Shown: piece after piece, positions 37,901-50,011 of the stretch
Layout: every line of letters begins with the position of its first letter
How positions within the stretch are numbered: the stretch's first letter is position 1
Source: Nageia nagi
Taxonomy: Eukaryota > Pinophyta
Assembly (NCBI GenBank): GCA_050084985.1
Contig: JBITNC010000001.1
Coordinates: 43,524,001-43,588,000, forward strand
Length of the DNA: 64,000 nucleotides
Direction: 5' to 3'
Position numbers and translations under genes: made by a program
Notes under the pieces: generated by a model
The model's database searches: none
Told to the model about the DNA's origin: nothing
The model's input: the letters and a program-made list of their open reading frames with translations, nothing else

Positions 37901-39140
37901 AATAGCCTAGATGCTTTTCAAAGAGGAATAACTAGAAACTGATCTCAAAGCTTTTATAAATGTAACTATATAAAGTGCTTTGGCTATAGATCAATCAAGA
38001 TTCCTTGTAAATACTTCCATGGAAATTGGTAAAAATCTCTAAGACATGGAGACTAAGATAGATAGATTAAACAAAAAGATAAATCAATATAAAAAAGACT
38101 GCTCCCTTGAAGATAAGGAGGTTACTAGGTTGCAAAACCAAAATAAAGATTTACTAGAAAAACTAGAAAAATAGAAGTCAAGATTTGAAAAGAGCATGGT
38201 AGAAAATAAAGCTGATCTAGATAATGTGAATAAATTGATACAAGATCTTAAATCTCAAGATATAGTTATGGATGGACAAAGGGTCAAGTAAGTTGAGGTA
38301 GAGTTACAAATAGTAGTAGTAGTCTAACAAAGTACTTTTTGATGATAATACAAATCTCCTACTTTTATAAATGCTTCAAAAAGTCACTAGTGGAATAGAT
38401 TGGAGAAAAGCTAGTAAGTTTATCACACTTACATTTATTGAAAAATCAAATGGAATAAGCCATCCAACAATTCACTACTCAAATTGCTCTTCATAAATTA
38501 GCTCTAGATGTACTAAGGGTTAATAATTGAAAGAATGCAGAGCTGGCTGAGAGCCCTTACAAAAAAGGACATAGCTACTATTACTCCCAGGCCAAGGAAA
38601 ACATTTTTTAGAAGAGCTTGAGATATATGTGAACTTCTAAATTTGGTGTTCAATATGGAAATTAATAAACACCAGCTCAAGATAGAATTGGGCTTTATCA
38701 ATAAATTTTTTCATTCTTTAATAGAATTAAAAGCTCCTAAATTATGGGAGGAGCAAGATGTACAAGGTAGTGTTGCTAGATGGTAGCCAATACCATTAAA
38801 TTTCTTGAATAATTTTTTTTTGAGAAACAAATCTCATATCTACAACAAATAAATGACCTCACTCAAGAGGTAATTATGAGATTATTACATGCTAGGAGGT
38901 TGGAGAATATGCTACTAGGGTTCAAAGAAGATATTATTAAAATACAAGCTTCCCTTATTTTGTCACAAATTGATTATTAGGAATTGAGGGATTTGAATAG
39001 AAGATTCAATTCTTCCTCCCTAAAATTTGATTCCATCACCTGAGACTCCTACAAAATCTTCATCTAGATAAGTAGTTGGAACCAACCAATAAAGGGTTCT
39101 ATTCTCTAACAAGCAAAGACCCTAAGAGCTACCAGAAGAT
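34961..39140 (+). pseudogene. TE-A sense extra ORF region after integrase, unknown
   Basis: About 4 kb on the sense strand keeps long open pieces in changing frames (36125-36463, 36704-36997, and about 37500-38300). The first part is globular-looking (PPNRLR end, then a segment with LAFSHEYIPHVEYST). A middle part is rich in Lys/Glu/Asp (DDDPKKKKDFS, EEEEGEIEVS). The last part looks like a coiled coil (METKIDRLNKKINQYKKD, VTRLQNQNKDLLEKLEK). I do not recognise the family. Its position between INT and the 3' LTR is where env-like or other extra ORFs sit in plant elements. No membrane segment is evident, so env is not supported. Confidence 0.5.
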
Positions 39141-41076
39141 TGTATTCTTTTAGAATTTCACTCTAGATACAAGGTGATTTTTTGGTATTCTTTATTCTTT
39201 CATTCATTTCAATAAATATTTCCTAATTCTTGCTTACTTTTCCCCTTTCTAGATGTATTTAGCCTTTTTATCAAAATTGAGTCAAGTCTAAAGAGTTTTA
39301 GGTCTTATCAATGTCTAGGTATTATTTATATATATCTTAGTCTTAAACCTTTTTATTTCAAGATCTAGCTGCTATCTAGTAGATGTTGTAATAAGTCTCA
39401 AGAATAAGCCTTGGTTAGTTTAGTTGTTCCTCTGGTAATTATGTATATAAAGAGAGTCATAGGTTGTGAAAATCTAGTCTAAGTCATGTCTAGGAATCAA
39501 TATATTATCTGGGTAATATTATAATATGTAAGGGAAGTCAATGTCTAAGTAAAAGTCTTGGAGTTATTATAAATAAACATCTATGTATAGTCTAGATATC
39601 TAGCAAGTGATGTCACAGAGCCCACTAATTTTCTCAAGGAAGTCTTGATCGAACACTAAAAATTTATGGGAAGTATTGCAAAGAGATAGAATAGAACTTG
39701 CTGATTTTAAATGATGACATCATCATTTTATATAAAATAAATAGGTCTCAATATAATCAATAATAGGCACTACTTCATTTAGTAGGATATACTTCATGAA
39801 GACACCTAAATAAAGCTCATTGATTTTGAATGATGACATTACAACTTTTTGCCAAAATTAGCTGGTCTTAAGATAACATTCAATAGGAAGTACCACATTC
39901 AATAGGGCATTTTTCATAAAGAAACTAAATAGAACCTATTAATTTTGAATGATGATGTCACACCTTTTGCCTAAAATCAGTTAGTGTTAAAATAAATCCT
40001 AACCATCACTAGAGCTTATCAAAGAAAGATAGAACCTGCTAAATAGAAGGAGAAATAATGGGTATGAAGGAACATGAAGTTCACTTGATCATGAGTGTTT
40101 GACCCTTGGGACTCTATTAATGTGTAAAATATGACTCATTTCCACATAATAGTAGCAATTCCTCCTAGGTATTCAATGATACACTATTCATTACCCTCAC
40201 TATTCCATGCAACCAAGAGTTACAATGCTCATCATTTATCATTGTAAAGAAGTAGGTCACTACCAAAAGAATACAATGATTGATCACACCAATCAACTAA
40301 TATATAGTGCATCATTAATTAGCTATAGATGTAGGAGAATGCAGTTAATAAAAGATAAGGAGGATTATGGCTCAACAAGTACAATGGCTCAAAAATTTCA
40401 AATTTCCAAACTTTAACATTGATTGTACTTGTTCATTATGTAATCTAACATAAGTTGTAATCATAATTGTATATATGTAAATAGTTCCATTTACTATTTT
40501 TAGGTAGGAAGAGTATTTATGAGTATCAATGATGAAAAACCATCCAATTGGAGAGAAAAATGTATAAATAGTGGAATATTATAAGTCCCAAAGGTTAGAT
40601 ATTCTAGCAAATTTTCCCAAGTCGGTAAGATGCTTTTGTATATGGTAATACAAGTTGATGATGATTTACCCTTTGCAACAAGTGTCTATCTATTAAGCTT
40701 TGTTAATGTTATGTATGAGATGCTATCTTAAGTTGTGGTTATGTATTATGATTGTGAGACCCTAAGGGTAAGATAGTTTCCTATTCTTAATCTTAGCTAT
40801 GGATTGTAACCTATGCTATAATGCCCAAACTATTTAGTTTAGTTCCCTTTTAGTTTAATATGTTCATCTCTTTCCTATTAATATTAGCCTTTTATTCCTT
40901 TCTTGTTACTTTCAACCTTTATAATAGATAGGAACCATCATACAATTTGAAGATTGAGCATAAAACCAACACGAGTGCATATCCACCATCTTTTGCTCTC
41001 TCAAGGACCTTACTATTATGGGCAATAGAGAACTTGACCAGACCAAACCCTTGAGATTACATTATACTGATAAATA
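39141..41076 (+). repeat. TE-A 3' LTR
   Basis: It begins TGTATTCTTTTAGAATT and ends AAATA before GGGCC, matching the 5' LTR over its full length. TATA box at 40563-40570. LINE sequence on the minus strand resumes directly after it. Confidence 0.85.
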
Positions 41077-41990
41077 GGGCCCAAGTTGTTGGAGATCAAC
41101 TATTCCAAGTTCATTCGTATAAAACCCAAATAGAGTGTATAAGAGGAGATAGCCTATTTTATATCAATAATGCAATATACATTAACATATATGTGAGAAC
41201 CAACTTGGAATTGGCCCATTAATTATTCATAAAATGTCATGACAAAGGATATAACATCTCTAGGGATCCTTAGGTTCTTTAGTCTCTAGAATAGGATATG
41301 TCTAGGGAAAATATCAAAGGCCTTATGAAAGATAATAAAGCAATGGTAAACCTTCTATTTGTTATCTTGATCTTATCAATGGTGGCCCATAAAGTGAGGA
41401 TGTGACCAACAATGTAATAGTTTTTATGAAATCCAACTTGATTAGATGCATGAAGATTATGCACTTCAACAAATCTAGATATGAACTCATCAAGAGTTGT
41501 AGGAAAGGATTTTTCTATGGTGTGGTCAACCATAATTATTTTGTAGTTACTAGGGTTGAGGGGGTAAAAAACCTTGTAAATGAGATGGATGACATGGGAG
41601 GTTCAATGGGAGGAAACCCATGTTAAGAGATGCAGTTGAACATTCCAACAATATAGATAGCCAAAATTGCAAGACTATGTTTGAGGAATTCAACACTTAG
41701 ATTTTCAAGGTCAAGGTATTTCGTACTCTATAGTTTGCAAATAGCTTATAAAATCATTTTATCAATGAAGAAATGAATAGGATGAGGTTGAGGGTTGGGA
41801 ATGATAGAGAGCCGATTCAAGATGCTATAGAGGATAGATGCATAAGTGAACTAGATATGCGGGTTAGTAATAGAGCACATATGAGACTTAAGGTGAAAGA
41901 GGGACCACGAGAAATTAACATTCAATTTCAAAATATTGATTATTTCTAATATTTTCACAACAACATATTTTATCTTCTTATTTTTAGGAG
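41077..41990 (-). pseudogene. LINE ORF2 N-terminal RT half, decayed
   Basis: Read leftward on the minus strand: NPSNYKIIMVDHTIEKSF, then HASNQVGFHKNYYIVGHILT and LWATIDKIKITNRRF, and at the TE-A border YTLFGFYTNELG. These match non-LTR RT motifs: the NYR.I......K block, then Q.GFR.G.S..DHI.TL, then PLSPTLF..YI..L. The catalytic palm continues in the left half at 6840-8333. The match across TE-A shows one LINE split by the LTR element. The 5' end of the LINE was not found, and the sequence between 41700 and 41990 has no clear motif. Confidence 0.7.
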
Positions 41991-42300
41991 GTTACGATAA
42001 GTTTTTTGGGTCTCTTTAGCTACAAAGGGGTTGTGTTGTATAGAAAATTGAGTGTTTGTTAAGGTTTGAGCCTAATTTATTTTGGCTAAGTTACATTTTC
42101 AACTCTCTATTTTGTAATTAACATACACATGGATGATCTATAGGATTATTTGGTAGACAAAGGAATGATCAATACCAATTGACCAATAGGAGGTAAGATA
42201 GGGTTGTGATCAACCCGAAAGACCTAATTGACTTGATGATTGCTAGTCATAGACTAGATACATGTAAAGTCTATTTTGAGGCACAAAACTTGGTATTCAA
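41991..42300. other. Unassigned stretch between LINE and copia fragment
   Basis: No protein match. It may hold the start of the copia LTR or the 5' part of the LINE; no boundary is clear. Confidence 0.4.
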
Positions 42301-42721
42301 CTATTATAAGGTTGTAAAATTGAGTTTGAATTAGGTGGAAAATTATATAATTGCAAATTACTCCATTTAGGACTAAAAATAAGATTGTATGAATCTATAT
42401 ATATAGAATAGGAATGAATGTGAATGGGTGAATAATGATATGCATAGGTGAGAAATAGGAAGAGGAACTAAATTCTTGGGAGAGAGACTATTGTAGTGAG
42501 GATTATTTATAAGAAAAAAGAAGGGTATAATAGTTTTACTGTAGGTTGTATCATTTATTTCTTGAAGTAAATTAATCAAAGTATTGGATATTCTCTATGT
42601 ATGTAGCCCACATCGGATGAACTATGTTACATAGTTTATCTTCTCTTGTGTAATTTTATTTTTCTTTTGGTTTAAAGTAGAGTAGTTTGTCTACTATATT
42701 TTTATATAGTGAATCCTAACA
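42301..42721 (+). repeat. Ty1/copia LTR, 3' part (start uncertain)
   Basis: The end is well defined: CCTAACA at 42715-42721 followed by a tRNA-Met type PBS. A GTAGCCCACATCGGATGAAC segment and the closing AATCCTAACA resemble plant copia LTRs. A TATA-like run is at 42398-42406. I could not place the 5' end, and no second LTR copy is in the window. Confidence 0.6.
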
Positions 42722-42723
42722 AG

Positions 42724-42735
42724 TGGTATCAAAGC
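42724..42735 (+). promoter_or_regulatory. Copia primer-binding site (tRNA-Met type)
   Basis: TGGTATCAAAGC is one change from the TGGTATCAGAGC used by most plant copia elements, and it stands three bases after the LTR end. Confidence 0.85.
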
Positions 42736-42774
42736 TATTTTGTTTTGTTGGGTGTACTTGATAGAAAGGAAGCA

Positions 42775-43740
42775 TGAGTTTGTAAATTGAGTAGGAGTAA
42801 TGGTAGAAGAAGGCAGGTTTAGGGTGGAAAATTGTAATGGCTAGAATTTTCATTTTTGAAAGATGCAAATGGAGGAATACTTGTATCAAAAGTATCTTTT
42901 TATTCATATTGAAGGTAAGACAAAGGAAAATTTGACTATGTAAAATGAAGAGTGGAGTCTTCTTGATAGAAATATATTAGGTATAGTGATGTTGTGTTTG
43001 GGAGAAATGATTGCTTCAATATCTCTATGAAAAAGACTACAAAGGATGTCATGGAAGAGTTGGCCAGGTTGAATTAAAAAACCTCAACCTCAAGAAAGGT
43101 ATTTCTATTGAAAAGGTTATTTATTATGCAAATGGTTGAAGGAGGATCCATTTTAGACTACTTGAATGATTTCAATACTATTACTAATGAGTTGTATTCA
43201 ATGGGTTCATGTTTTGATGATGAAGTTAGGGCCTTGTTGATATTATGATTGTTATTGGGAAAATGGAATAGCTTGGTAATGGTGGTTTGTAATTATACTT
43301 CAAATTATAACAAGTTAGTGTTTAATGATGTGGTGGGAATCTTTTTTAGTGAGGACATGTAGATAAATCCATGGGTGAAAAAATGAGTTGTCCTAGTGCA
43401 TTGCTTGTTGAGAATAAGGTAAGATAGAGGGAAGGAGGTGTATATTAGAATCAAGAAAAATTAAAGAGAAAATATAATAGAAAATATAATATGGAGTGTT
43501 GGTATTATAGGAATAAGGGATACTTGAAAAGAGAGTGTTGGTATAGGAAGGTAGAAGACAAGGAGGGTAATGAAGGTAATACTAATGAGATTAATATGGC
43601 TGGTGGATTTTATAATATGCATTGATATTATCTCTTGATATGTATAATGATTATTTGGTTATAGATTTAGGTTCTTCTTATCATGTAATGTTTCATGCAA
43701 CTTCTCACAAGGGTCATTTTCTAACTTCATTGGGAATGTG
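42775..43740 (+). pseudogene. Ty1/copia gag and start of PR, truncated
   Basis: In shifted frames one reads the copia Gag (UBN2) pattern: a W.LLDR..LG.....L segment, then TTKDVMEELA, VFLLKRLFIMQMVEGGSIL and FDDEVRALLI, and a CCHC knuckle region near 43497-43545 (ECWYYRNKGYLKRECWYRK). PR begins at about 43660 (YLVIDLGSSYHVMFHATS; the usual word is D-S-G-[AS]-S-.-H). The element then ends abruptly at about 43740 and Tat-like PR sequence of TE-C begins. INT, RT and RH of the copia element are absent. Confidence 0.75.
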
Positions 43741-43744
43741 AAAA

Positions 43745-44110
43745 CATCAAGTGAACCATTCATATAATTTTATCAACATGAGGAGAGATATAAAAAATAT
43801 AAAGCATAAGGATCCTCAATTGCACATGATAGAAAAAATAGATGGAAAAATGTTCAATAGAGTATTATTAGATGAGGTACTAGTAATCCATGTGGTGTCA
43901 TCAACAATCTTGAGCAAGTTAAATCTCCCTCTTTCTCTCTTGGAAGCTCCAACTTTAGTCTTGAGATCCTTCAACAATCAACTATGAAACACTTTTGGAA
44001 GCATATTTCTACCTATTGAGGCTGATTTAAGACCAAAAATTCTTCATTTCAAGTGATATAGGAAGAAACATAAAATTAAGTTTTACTCAAAAGACCATGG
44101 ATAAGGGAAA
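43745..44110 (+). pseudogene. TE-C protease
   Basis: The frame gives DPQLHMIEKIDGKMFNRVLL, then DEVLVIHVVSS at the active site and LEAPTLVLRSFNNQL. It aligns residue by residue with TE-B PR (PPLHIMANVDGKIFKRILID). The Asp is present but the following Gly is Glu, the same substitution as in TE-B. Just upstream FYQHEERYKKYKA in another frame matches TE-B FYDHEIKEWKGA. Confidence 0.75.
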
Positions 44111-45560
44111 TGGAATGTGTTCCATAAACACTACAGGGGTGTGTCAAATATCTTAGGGATGGGTAATGCATTGTATATGGATGGATGTGGAACCTTTTAG
44201 CCATTACAACCTTGTTGATTTGTCTCATGGAACTCTCCTTCCTTCCACCTATATCTATATGGAAATTATACATATAAATAATGACCCATTGCTTCTTTCT
44301 TGGTATGAACTCACATAATGAATTGGAAGTATATAGAGTATCTCAAAATTCACAAGACAATAATACATAACAAAAAACAAAAAGAAAATTAGTATTAAAT
44401 AAATCATATAATGAAATAGAGTAATCTTTAATTAATTTATGGGAACAAGAGTCTCAAATAGTTGTCTATAAAGAAACTAATAAAGAAGAGTTTCGTGGTC
44501 TTTCCCCTATATTACAAGAGAAAACTTCTTGGAAGGAAAGAGCTTAATATCTAGAAAATAATTGAAAAATCTTCCTTTAAAAATGATATTCCAAATAGTT
44601 CCTCTATATTGAACCAAGTACAATAACTAAATAAGAGGAACATGATAAACAATATGATAACTTAGAAATTATTAATAAAAAATAAAATAAGTACAATCTA
44701 ATGTATAAGAACTTGTGTCTATAATTGATTTTGAGTTCAAAAACATAAGCATGGGTGAATATTCTATTTATGATATAATGTTTATTGTACTTTCATTTCA
44801 TGATGTTGGGTGTACAATTGAATACCCTTTGGCCATTAGCATACTCATCCCACTTGGAACCATTAAGAATCAAACTTATCTTGTGTATGCGGGACTAGAT
44901 GCTCTAACTTATTTATCTTATAAATCGGCTCCCAAAAAGAGTTTTTATGGAAAAATTGATTATATTTCCTATTCCTATTTTATTCATAAATAGTTTTACA
45001 AGTATAATTGGTAGGGCTATGTCTTGGTTAGATATGAGCAAGGCATTGTTCATGTCATGCAATTGCCTTTAATATAAAGGTTCTCAAAATTCAAATGCTA
45101 TAGCCCAACTGCATGAGTTATAAGATGAGGGAGACTATGAGGAATCCCTATCCCTCATGGAGGTGCACTATTTGATGCACCTTCTTCACCTATTCCTAAA
45201 TTTTCTCTTTCTTCATTCTTGTTTGAACAAGTAAACATGATTAGTATCTCATTTGTCTCTTGTTTCTCTCACATGTTTGATTTTGGTGATTCTCATTTGT
45301 AGATCAAGATGTTGTTGACTTTTCTATGATGTCTCTTCATGATATTTATACACATGATTCCTTTGTTTATCCTTGTGACCATGTTGAACCCTATATAGAT
45401 GACCTAGATGAGGATGAAAATAGGCCTTTTTTGAACCATAAGTTGGAGGATGGGTCCCATATGTTAGTAGAGGAAGCTATAGATGTTAACTTGAGTGATG
45501 ATCCAAACAATCCAAAAATGGTCAAAAGTAGAAAGTATTACATAGGATGAGAGAAAAGAG
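44111..45560 (+). pseudogene. TE-C PR-RT linker
   Basis: Decayed pol linker. KNISMGEYSIYDIMFI at about 44735 and DGSHMLVEEAIDVNLSDDPN at about 45447 match the TE-B linker and the acidic pre-RT segment of Tat elements. No catalytic domain. Confidence 0.6.
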
Positions 45561-46743
45561 TTTTCTATTTGGTTAAAGGAAATGATAAAGATCTTTTCTT
45601 ACCCTTATCAGGATACTCCTGGATTAGATATAAATTTAGTGATGCACCATTTGACTCTTAAAGAGGATGCTAAACCAATAAAGCAAAAACCTAGAAAAAT
45701 GCATCCAACTAAGGCTTTAATGGTTAAATCCAAATTACATAAAATTCCATATGTAAAATTAATTAAAGATATAACTTATCCACAATGGGTTTCCAACAAT
45801 GTGATAGTTCTAAAGCCTATGGTAGGATTCAAATTTGCATATATTTTAAAGATGTAACTAAGGCTTTCCTTAAGGATGATTTTCCTCTTCCTAATATTGA
45901 TACCTTAGTGGATAACATAAGACTTGACAATGCAGGTTCTACATATTATCATGCAATGAGTTACATACTTCATGATTACATGCACAACATAGTAGAAGAC
46001 TACATGGATGATCTTATTATCAAATCTAAAATACATGAGTATCATTTAGATATATTATGCAAAATATTAGATAGAGTCTTGGAATACAATGTTAGACTTA
46101 ATCCCAATAAATGTGTGTTTGAGATTTTATTAGGAAAGTTACTAGGTTTAATTGTTTCAAAAAGACGTATTGATATATACCCAAATAATTTCAAAGAAAT
46201 TAATGAAATGCCTCCACCTAAAAACCTCAAAAAAATTTATACAAAAAAAATCCAAGCTACTAGAAGGTTCATTGCATAATTGTCAAATAAATGTCATCCT
46301 TTCAATAACTTATTAAAGAAGAATGCAAAGTTTATATGGGATCAATAATATCAAGATTCTTTTGAGTATATTAAGAGATGTCTTACACATCCTCCTATCA
46401 TTTATACCACCTAGACTAGGGGTTCTATTTCATCTTTACATCTTTGCCACAAAATTTTCTTTGGGCTTCATGTTAGTACAATAAAATGATGTAAAAAAGG
46501 AACAAGCTATTTAATACTTGAGCTAAAATTTATCCATCTATGAGAATATGTATTCCCACTTAGTGGTTTTTTCAACACAAAAACTAAGGCACTATATGTT
46601 AAATCATAAGATCTTTATGATTTCAAAGATGATCCTCTTAAGTACATGATGAAAAAAATGGTCCCTAATGCAAGAGTAGCCAAGTGGATCATGTTCCTCA
46701 TAGAATTTGACCTAGAGTTAAATAAATCAAAAGTCTATAAAAG
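45561..46743 (+). pseudogene. TE-C reverse transcriptase (internally deleted) and RNase H start
   Basis: RT reads LDINLVMHHLTLKEDAKPIK, then KDDFPLPNIDTLVDNI. It jumps directly to a short NAGSTYYHAMSYILHDYMHN segment and then DYMDD, with the catalytic box at 46001-46012. Roughly 45 residues between LVDN and NAG (the SFMDG..GYNQI to MPFGL part) are missing, so this RT carries an internal deletion. It ends with VRLNPNKCVFEI and KLLGLIVS. RNase H follows to AKWIMFLIEFDLELNKSK, where TE-D is inserted at 46744. Confidence 0.8.
46739..46743. repeat. TE-D target-site duplication, left copy
   Basis: AAAAG directly before the TE-D 5' LTR, repeated at 59038-59042 directly after the 3' LTR. TE-C coding continues across the two copies: K-V-Y-K on the left, then KG followed by VVVD on the right, like KVIKGKVITD in TE-B. 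Confidence 0.85.
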
Positions 46744-47946
46744 TGCAATGTTTTCAATTTATCATTGTACCTTTATCATACCATTATACTTCACCATAGT
46801 TATTGGATTGTTGATTCATCTTCTGGATTAGATAGAGCATCTTGTGCCTAATATTTTGACATGTTATACAACATGGTTTCATCAAGAAATGAAAGAGATA
46901 TTGCCTTTTGAATTTCACTTATTGAGCTAATTTTCTACATTCACATGTGTGGGAATTTACTATTTCTCCCATTTAATGGGATTTCTCTATGTAACATCCC
47001 TCTTATAGGGATATGATATAGCATTTGATTATTTATAGAAGTTTCCTATATAATTAGGATTCTTTATGCACCCTTTGATAATAATGAGTTATAATAATGA
47101 ATTAGTGAGACCTTGGGATAGGAGATTTATGGGTCCAAGGGACCAATTGTGAGCCCTAATGTGGGAAGTATCCCTCCTAGAAATAATTAGGAGCATTTAT
47201 TAGCATTTTACATGATTATGGTGACTACAAGGAGTGATTATATAGATCTCAAGATTAATATATGCTCCTAGGGATGTGAGATGTCAAAGCTTGATGACTC
47301 ATAGATGAAGATCTAGGCATCCAAAGTAAGGCATCATCTATTTATTAGGCTAGCACAACATTAAGGAGGCATATTTTGGAATATTTAATAAACTTCTATT
47401 TTGGATTATGGTGTAGTGTCATCTCTTGGGCCTATTGTGGATGAAAACTTATAAGGGAAGGGTTTGATGGAATGAAAACCCCACTAGATCTTGATTGAGG
47501 ATGAAAAACCCACTAGATCTTGATTGAGCACAAAAACTCTTAGTCATTAGTTACATCATTTCTACCTTTGGGGATCTAGGAGTTGGGAAGATCCCTTTGG
47601 TGGAGCATCCAACCTCCAAGGGAGTATTACTTCAATTATTCTTTGCAGATCCAATGATTTAGAGCCTAACATTATGACATCAACCTTATTAGTACATATT
47701 TTTCATTGTTTGGTCCTAGATCTAGTCCATAAAGCTAGATGTAAGTCCTTTTGGGTTGTATTTCCTTTTATCTTGATACTTCATTTCTATATATTAAGGC
47801 ATTGCACCATTAGATTTCATATTTGGTTGTGTATTGGATATTTTTGGTAATATTACTATGTTTGGTATTATTTCATAATTATTGCATGGTTTCGTTGCAC
47901 ATTTTGGTTAATAATTTAGAATATATATTATTTCATGTGAACATCA
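46744..47946 (+). repeat. TE-D 5' LTR
   Basis: It begins TGCAATGTTTTCAATTTATC (3' copy: TGTAATATTACCAATTTATC) and ends GAACATCA. Shared blocks such as GGGACCAATTGTGAGCCCTA (47140 and 58262) are identical, but overall mismatch by eye is about one in six. Confidence 0.85.
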
Positions 47947-47949
47947 AAG

Positions 47950-47962
47950 TGTATCATATCTA
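47950..47962 (+). promoter_or_regulatory. TE-D primer-binding site, decayed
   Basis: TGTATCATATCTA three bases after the LTR end resembles the tRNA-Met PBS TGGTATCAGAGC with several changes. Confidence 0.5.
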
Positions 47963-47984
47963 ATATCTTAATAGCTTGTGGAGA

Positions 47985-49330
47985 TTAATAGAGAAGAATC
48001 ATTTAAATCTAGGGAAAGAATTGAAAAATTGGATGCCCTAATACATATGGTGAAGGAGTTGCTTGATGGCATGAGAAGAAGAGATTATTTTTCTAGGGAA
48101 TCATTTACTCAACATGGATATATGCCATATACAAGGATGAGAGATTGAAAAAAAATGTACGAAGCTATGCCAAGTCTAGAGAAAAGGATTCTACCACACT
48201 TTTATAGAATAATATCTATGAGACAATAATATTTAGGAGGAAGCAATCCCTTTTTATATATATTAGGTTTGCAAGAGATCTAGGAGAAGGAGGTAGTTTG
48301 GTTAGCCATTTATCACCATTTCCTATAACATCCAAGCCCATGTTCCTTCCCAAGAAAGAGGATTATCCAAATATTTGAATCCATGGGATTTATATGCCCT
48401 ATTTTGGGAGTACCAAGAGAATTTGGAAGAATTCATGGTTACAATTTTTTTTTAGAATTATTTGGAGCTTTTAGGAAGAAAGTGAGGTCGTGGAGGATTG
48501 AAGAGCTTCTATATGAGAGATTTAGGATTTGGATAAGGATGCAAACCCTCTAAGGCATCATGTGCACCATTATGAGAATTGGATTCACCATGAGGGCACC
48601 TAAAAGGGTATGAAAGCAATTCTTATTTTATGACAATAGTGCATTTATAAATATGATGGGAGAAGAGATCTACAACAAGAATTTAGATCTAATCAAATAA
48701 AACCAACCATACATTGGGAAAATGAAACACACATATAGATGAAAATGGTAGAGATAAGATTGAGAAGAATCTAGTGAATCACAAATGGATCTTAAGGTAA
48801 ATATTATTGGCCCTAAATTGGAAGAATTTCATAAGAAGCTTATGGAAGAAGAGAACAACATTAAAGAAAAAACCCTAAGTTTGAAGAATGGTACAAAGAA
48901 GATAATGAGATCATGGATAACAAGTGTATGGAATCCTATTTATTTCTTAACAATGGTTCTTCAATACATGATTATAATAGTCTTGACAAAAGTAATGGGG
49001 ACTACGTCCATGAAGAAAGACATATTTAATATATGGTAAAAGATGTAGAAGTGGGATACAAGGAGGTCATCACATCATAATCAAAGAAGGATACATGGCA
49101 TGAAGTTTGGGAGAATGTTAGAGGGTTCCTCTTTGTGAATTTAGCCTTCAAGGAAAGGCATCCATATTTAGGGGGATTTGGTAAAGTGTAACACATCAAA
49201 AGAACTTAATTATAGCTTAAGGAATTGATGTGCAACCTCTAGGATTGCATTTGTATCATTAGAGGCTTGGAATGGCTATAGAGGGGTTGTTGAGAGTTAT
49301 GAAACAATTATTGATTTTATTTTGAATTAT
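47985..49330 (+). pseudogene. TE-D 5' ORF remnant, possibly gag-like
   Basis: One frame begins REESFKSRERIEKLDALIHM and continues to PRKRIIQIFESMGFICPILG and EEFHKKLMEEENNIKEKT, with several stops and shifts. Its place directly after the PBS and its charged helical N-terminus suggest Gag, but no capsid or zinc-knuckle motif is convincing. I do not recognise the family. Confidence 0.4.
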
Positions 49331-50011
49331 GACAACAATTAAATAGTAATGAAGACCTAGATCTAATTAGAAGAGTAATGGAAGAATGGATATTGAGTTG
49401 GTTGGTTGTTAATAAGAAGATATAGGTTGTTCTACCAAAATACTTATTGAGACTACATACTAGACAAAAAAGGGATTTTGGGGGCAATTTTAAATTGTTT
49501 TCTATCATATTTACTAGTGATTATCTGCCCATTTCCTATGAGCTTGCCACCAAAAGTCCCCTCTTTATGATGATGGTTAAACATTGTTAGTATATGGGAC
49601 TTGAAACCACCTTTTAATGTCGTACAAAGTTGGTTATAAACCACCTCATTATGTTTTTAAAGTGATAGTTTGAGCCATCGCTTTATGGATATATGCAATG
49701 GTTTTTTTACCATCACATACCCTAGAAGCATTATTCCAAATGGAAGAATGCTTCCAAGATACTCCATCCTCAGTTACCCGAGGAATTCGGGCTCAATCAT
49801 GGTGAGCCCAATTATGATGTTGGCCATGGAATCTCAAAGGATGGCCTAATAGAAATGAACAATCATCATATATATATATATATATATACAATAGTTAAAA
49901 TCCATCACATAGCAATAGAAGAATGCTTCCAAGCTATGCCATCCTTAATTACTTGAGGCATTTGAGCTCAATCATAATGAGCCCAATTATGATGCTGGCC
50001 ATGGATTACCA
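49331..50011 (+). other. TE-D interior with short dispersed repeats
   Basis: No protein match. From 49797 a roughly 110 bp unit (GCCCAATTATGATGTTGGCC, then AAAGGATGGCCTAAT and ATATAT) repeats at 49807, 49981 and, diverged, at 50099. A TA run is at 49868-49888. Confidence 0.6.
49868..49888. repeat. (AT)n microsatellite
   Basis: Uninterrupted alternating A/T run at the end of one of the 110 bp units. Confidence 0.85.

Larger units (their letters stand above)
8334..41076 (+). mobile_element. TE-A: Ty3/gypsy LTR retrotransposon, interrupted by TE-B
   Basis: Two direct LTRs of about 1.94 kb (8334-10270 and 39141-41076) flank a decayed gag-pol. Between them lie gag (split), PR, an RNase H-like domain, RT-RH, INT and a long extra ORF region. 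Without TE-B the element is about 13.7 kb. The left flank ends GGGAA and the right begins GGGCC, an imperfect candidate target duplication. Better proof of insertion is that a minus-strand LINE is continuous across the two outer junctions. All proteins carry stops, so it cannot move on its own. Confidence 0.85.

Noticed and set aside
35001-39100. An envelope-like gene in TE-A
   Set aside because: Position fits, but there is no signal peptide, membrane segment or other env hallmark; kept as an unknown ORF.
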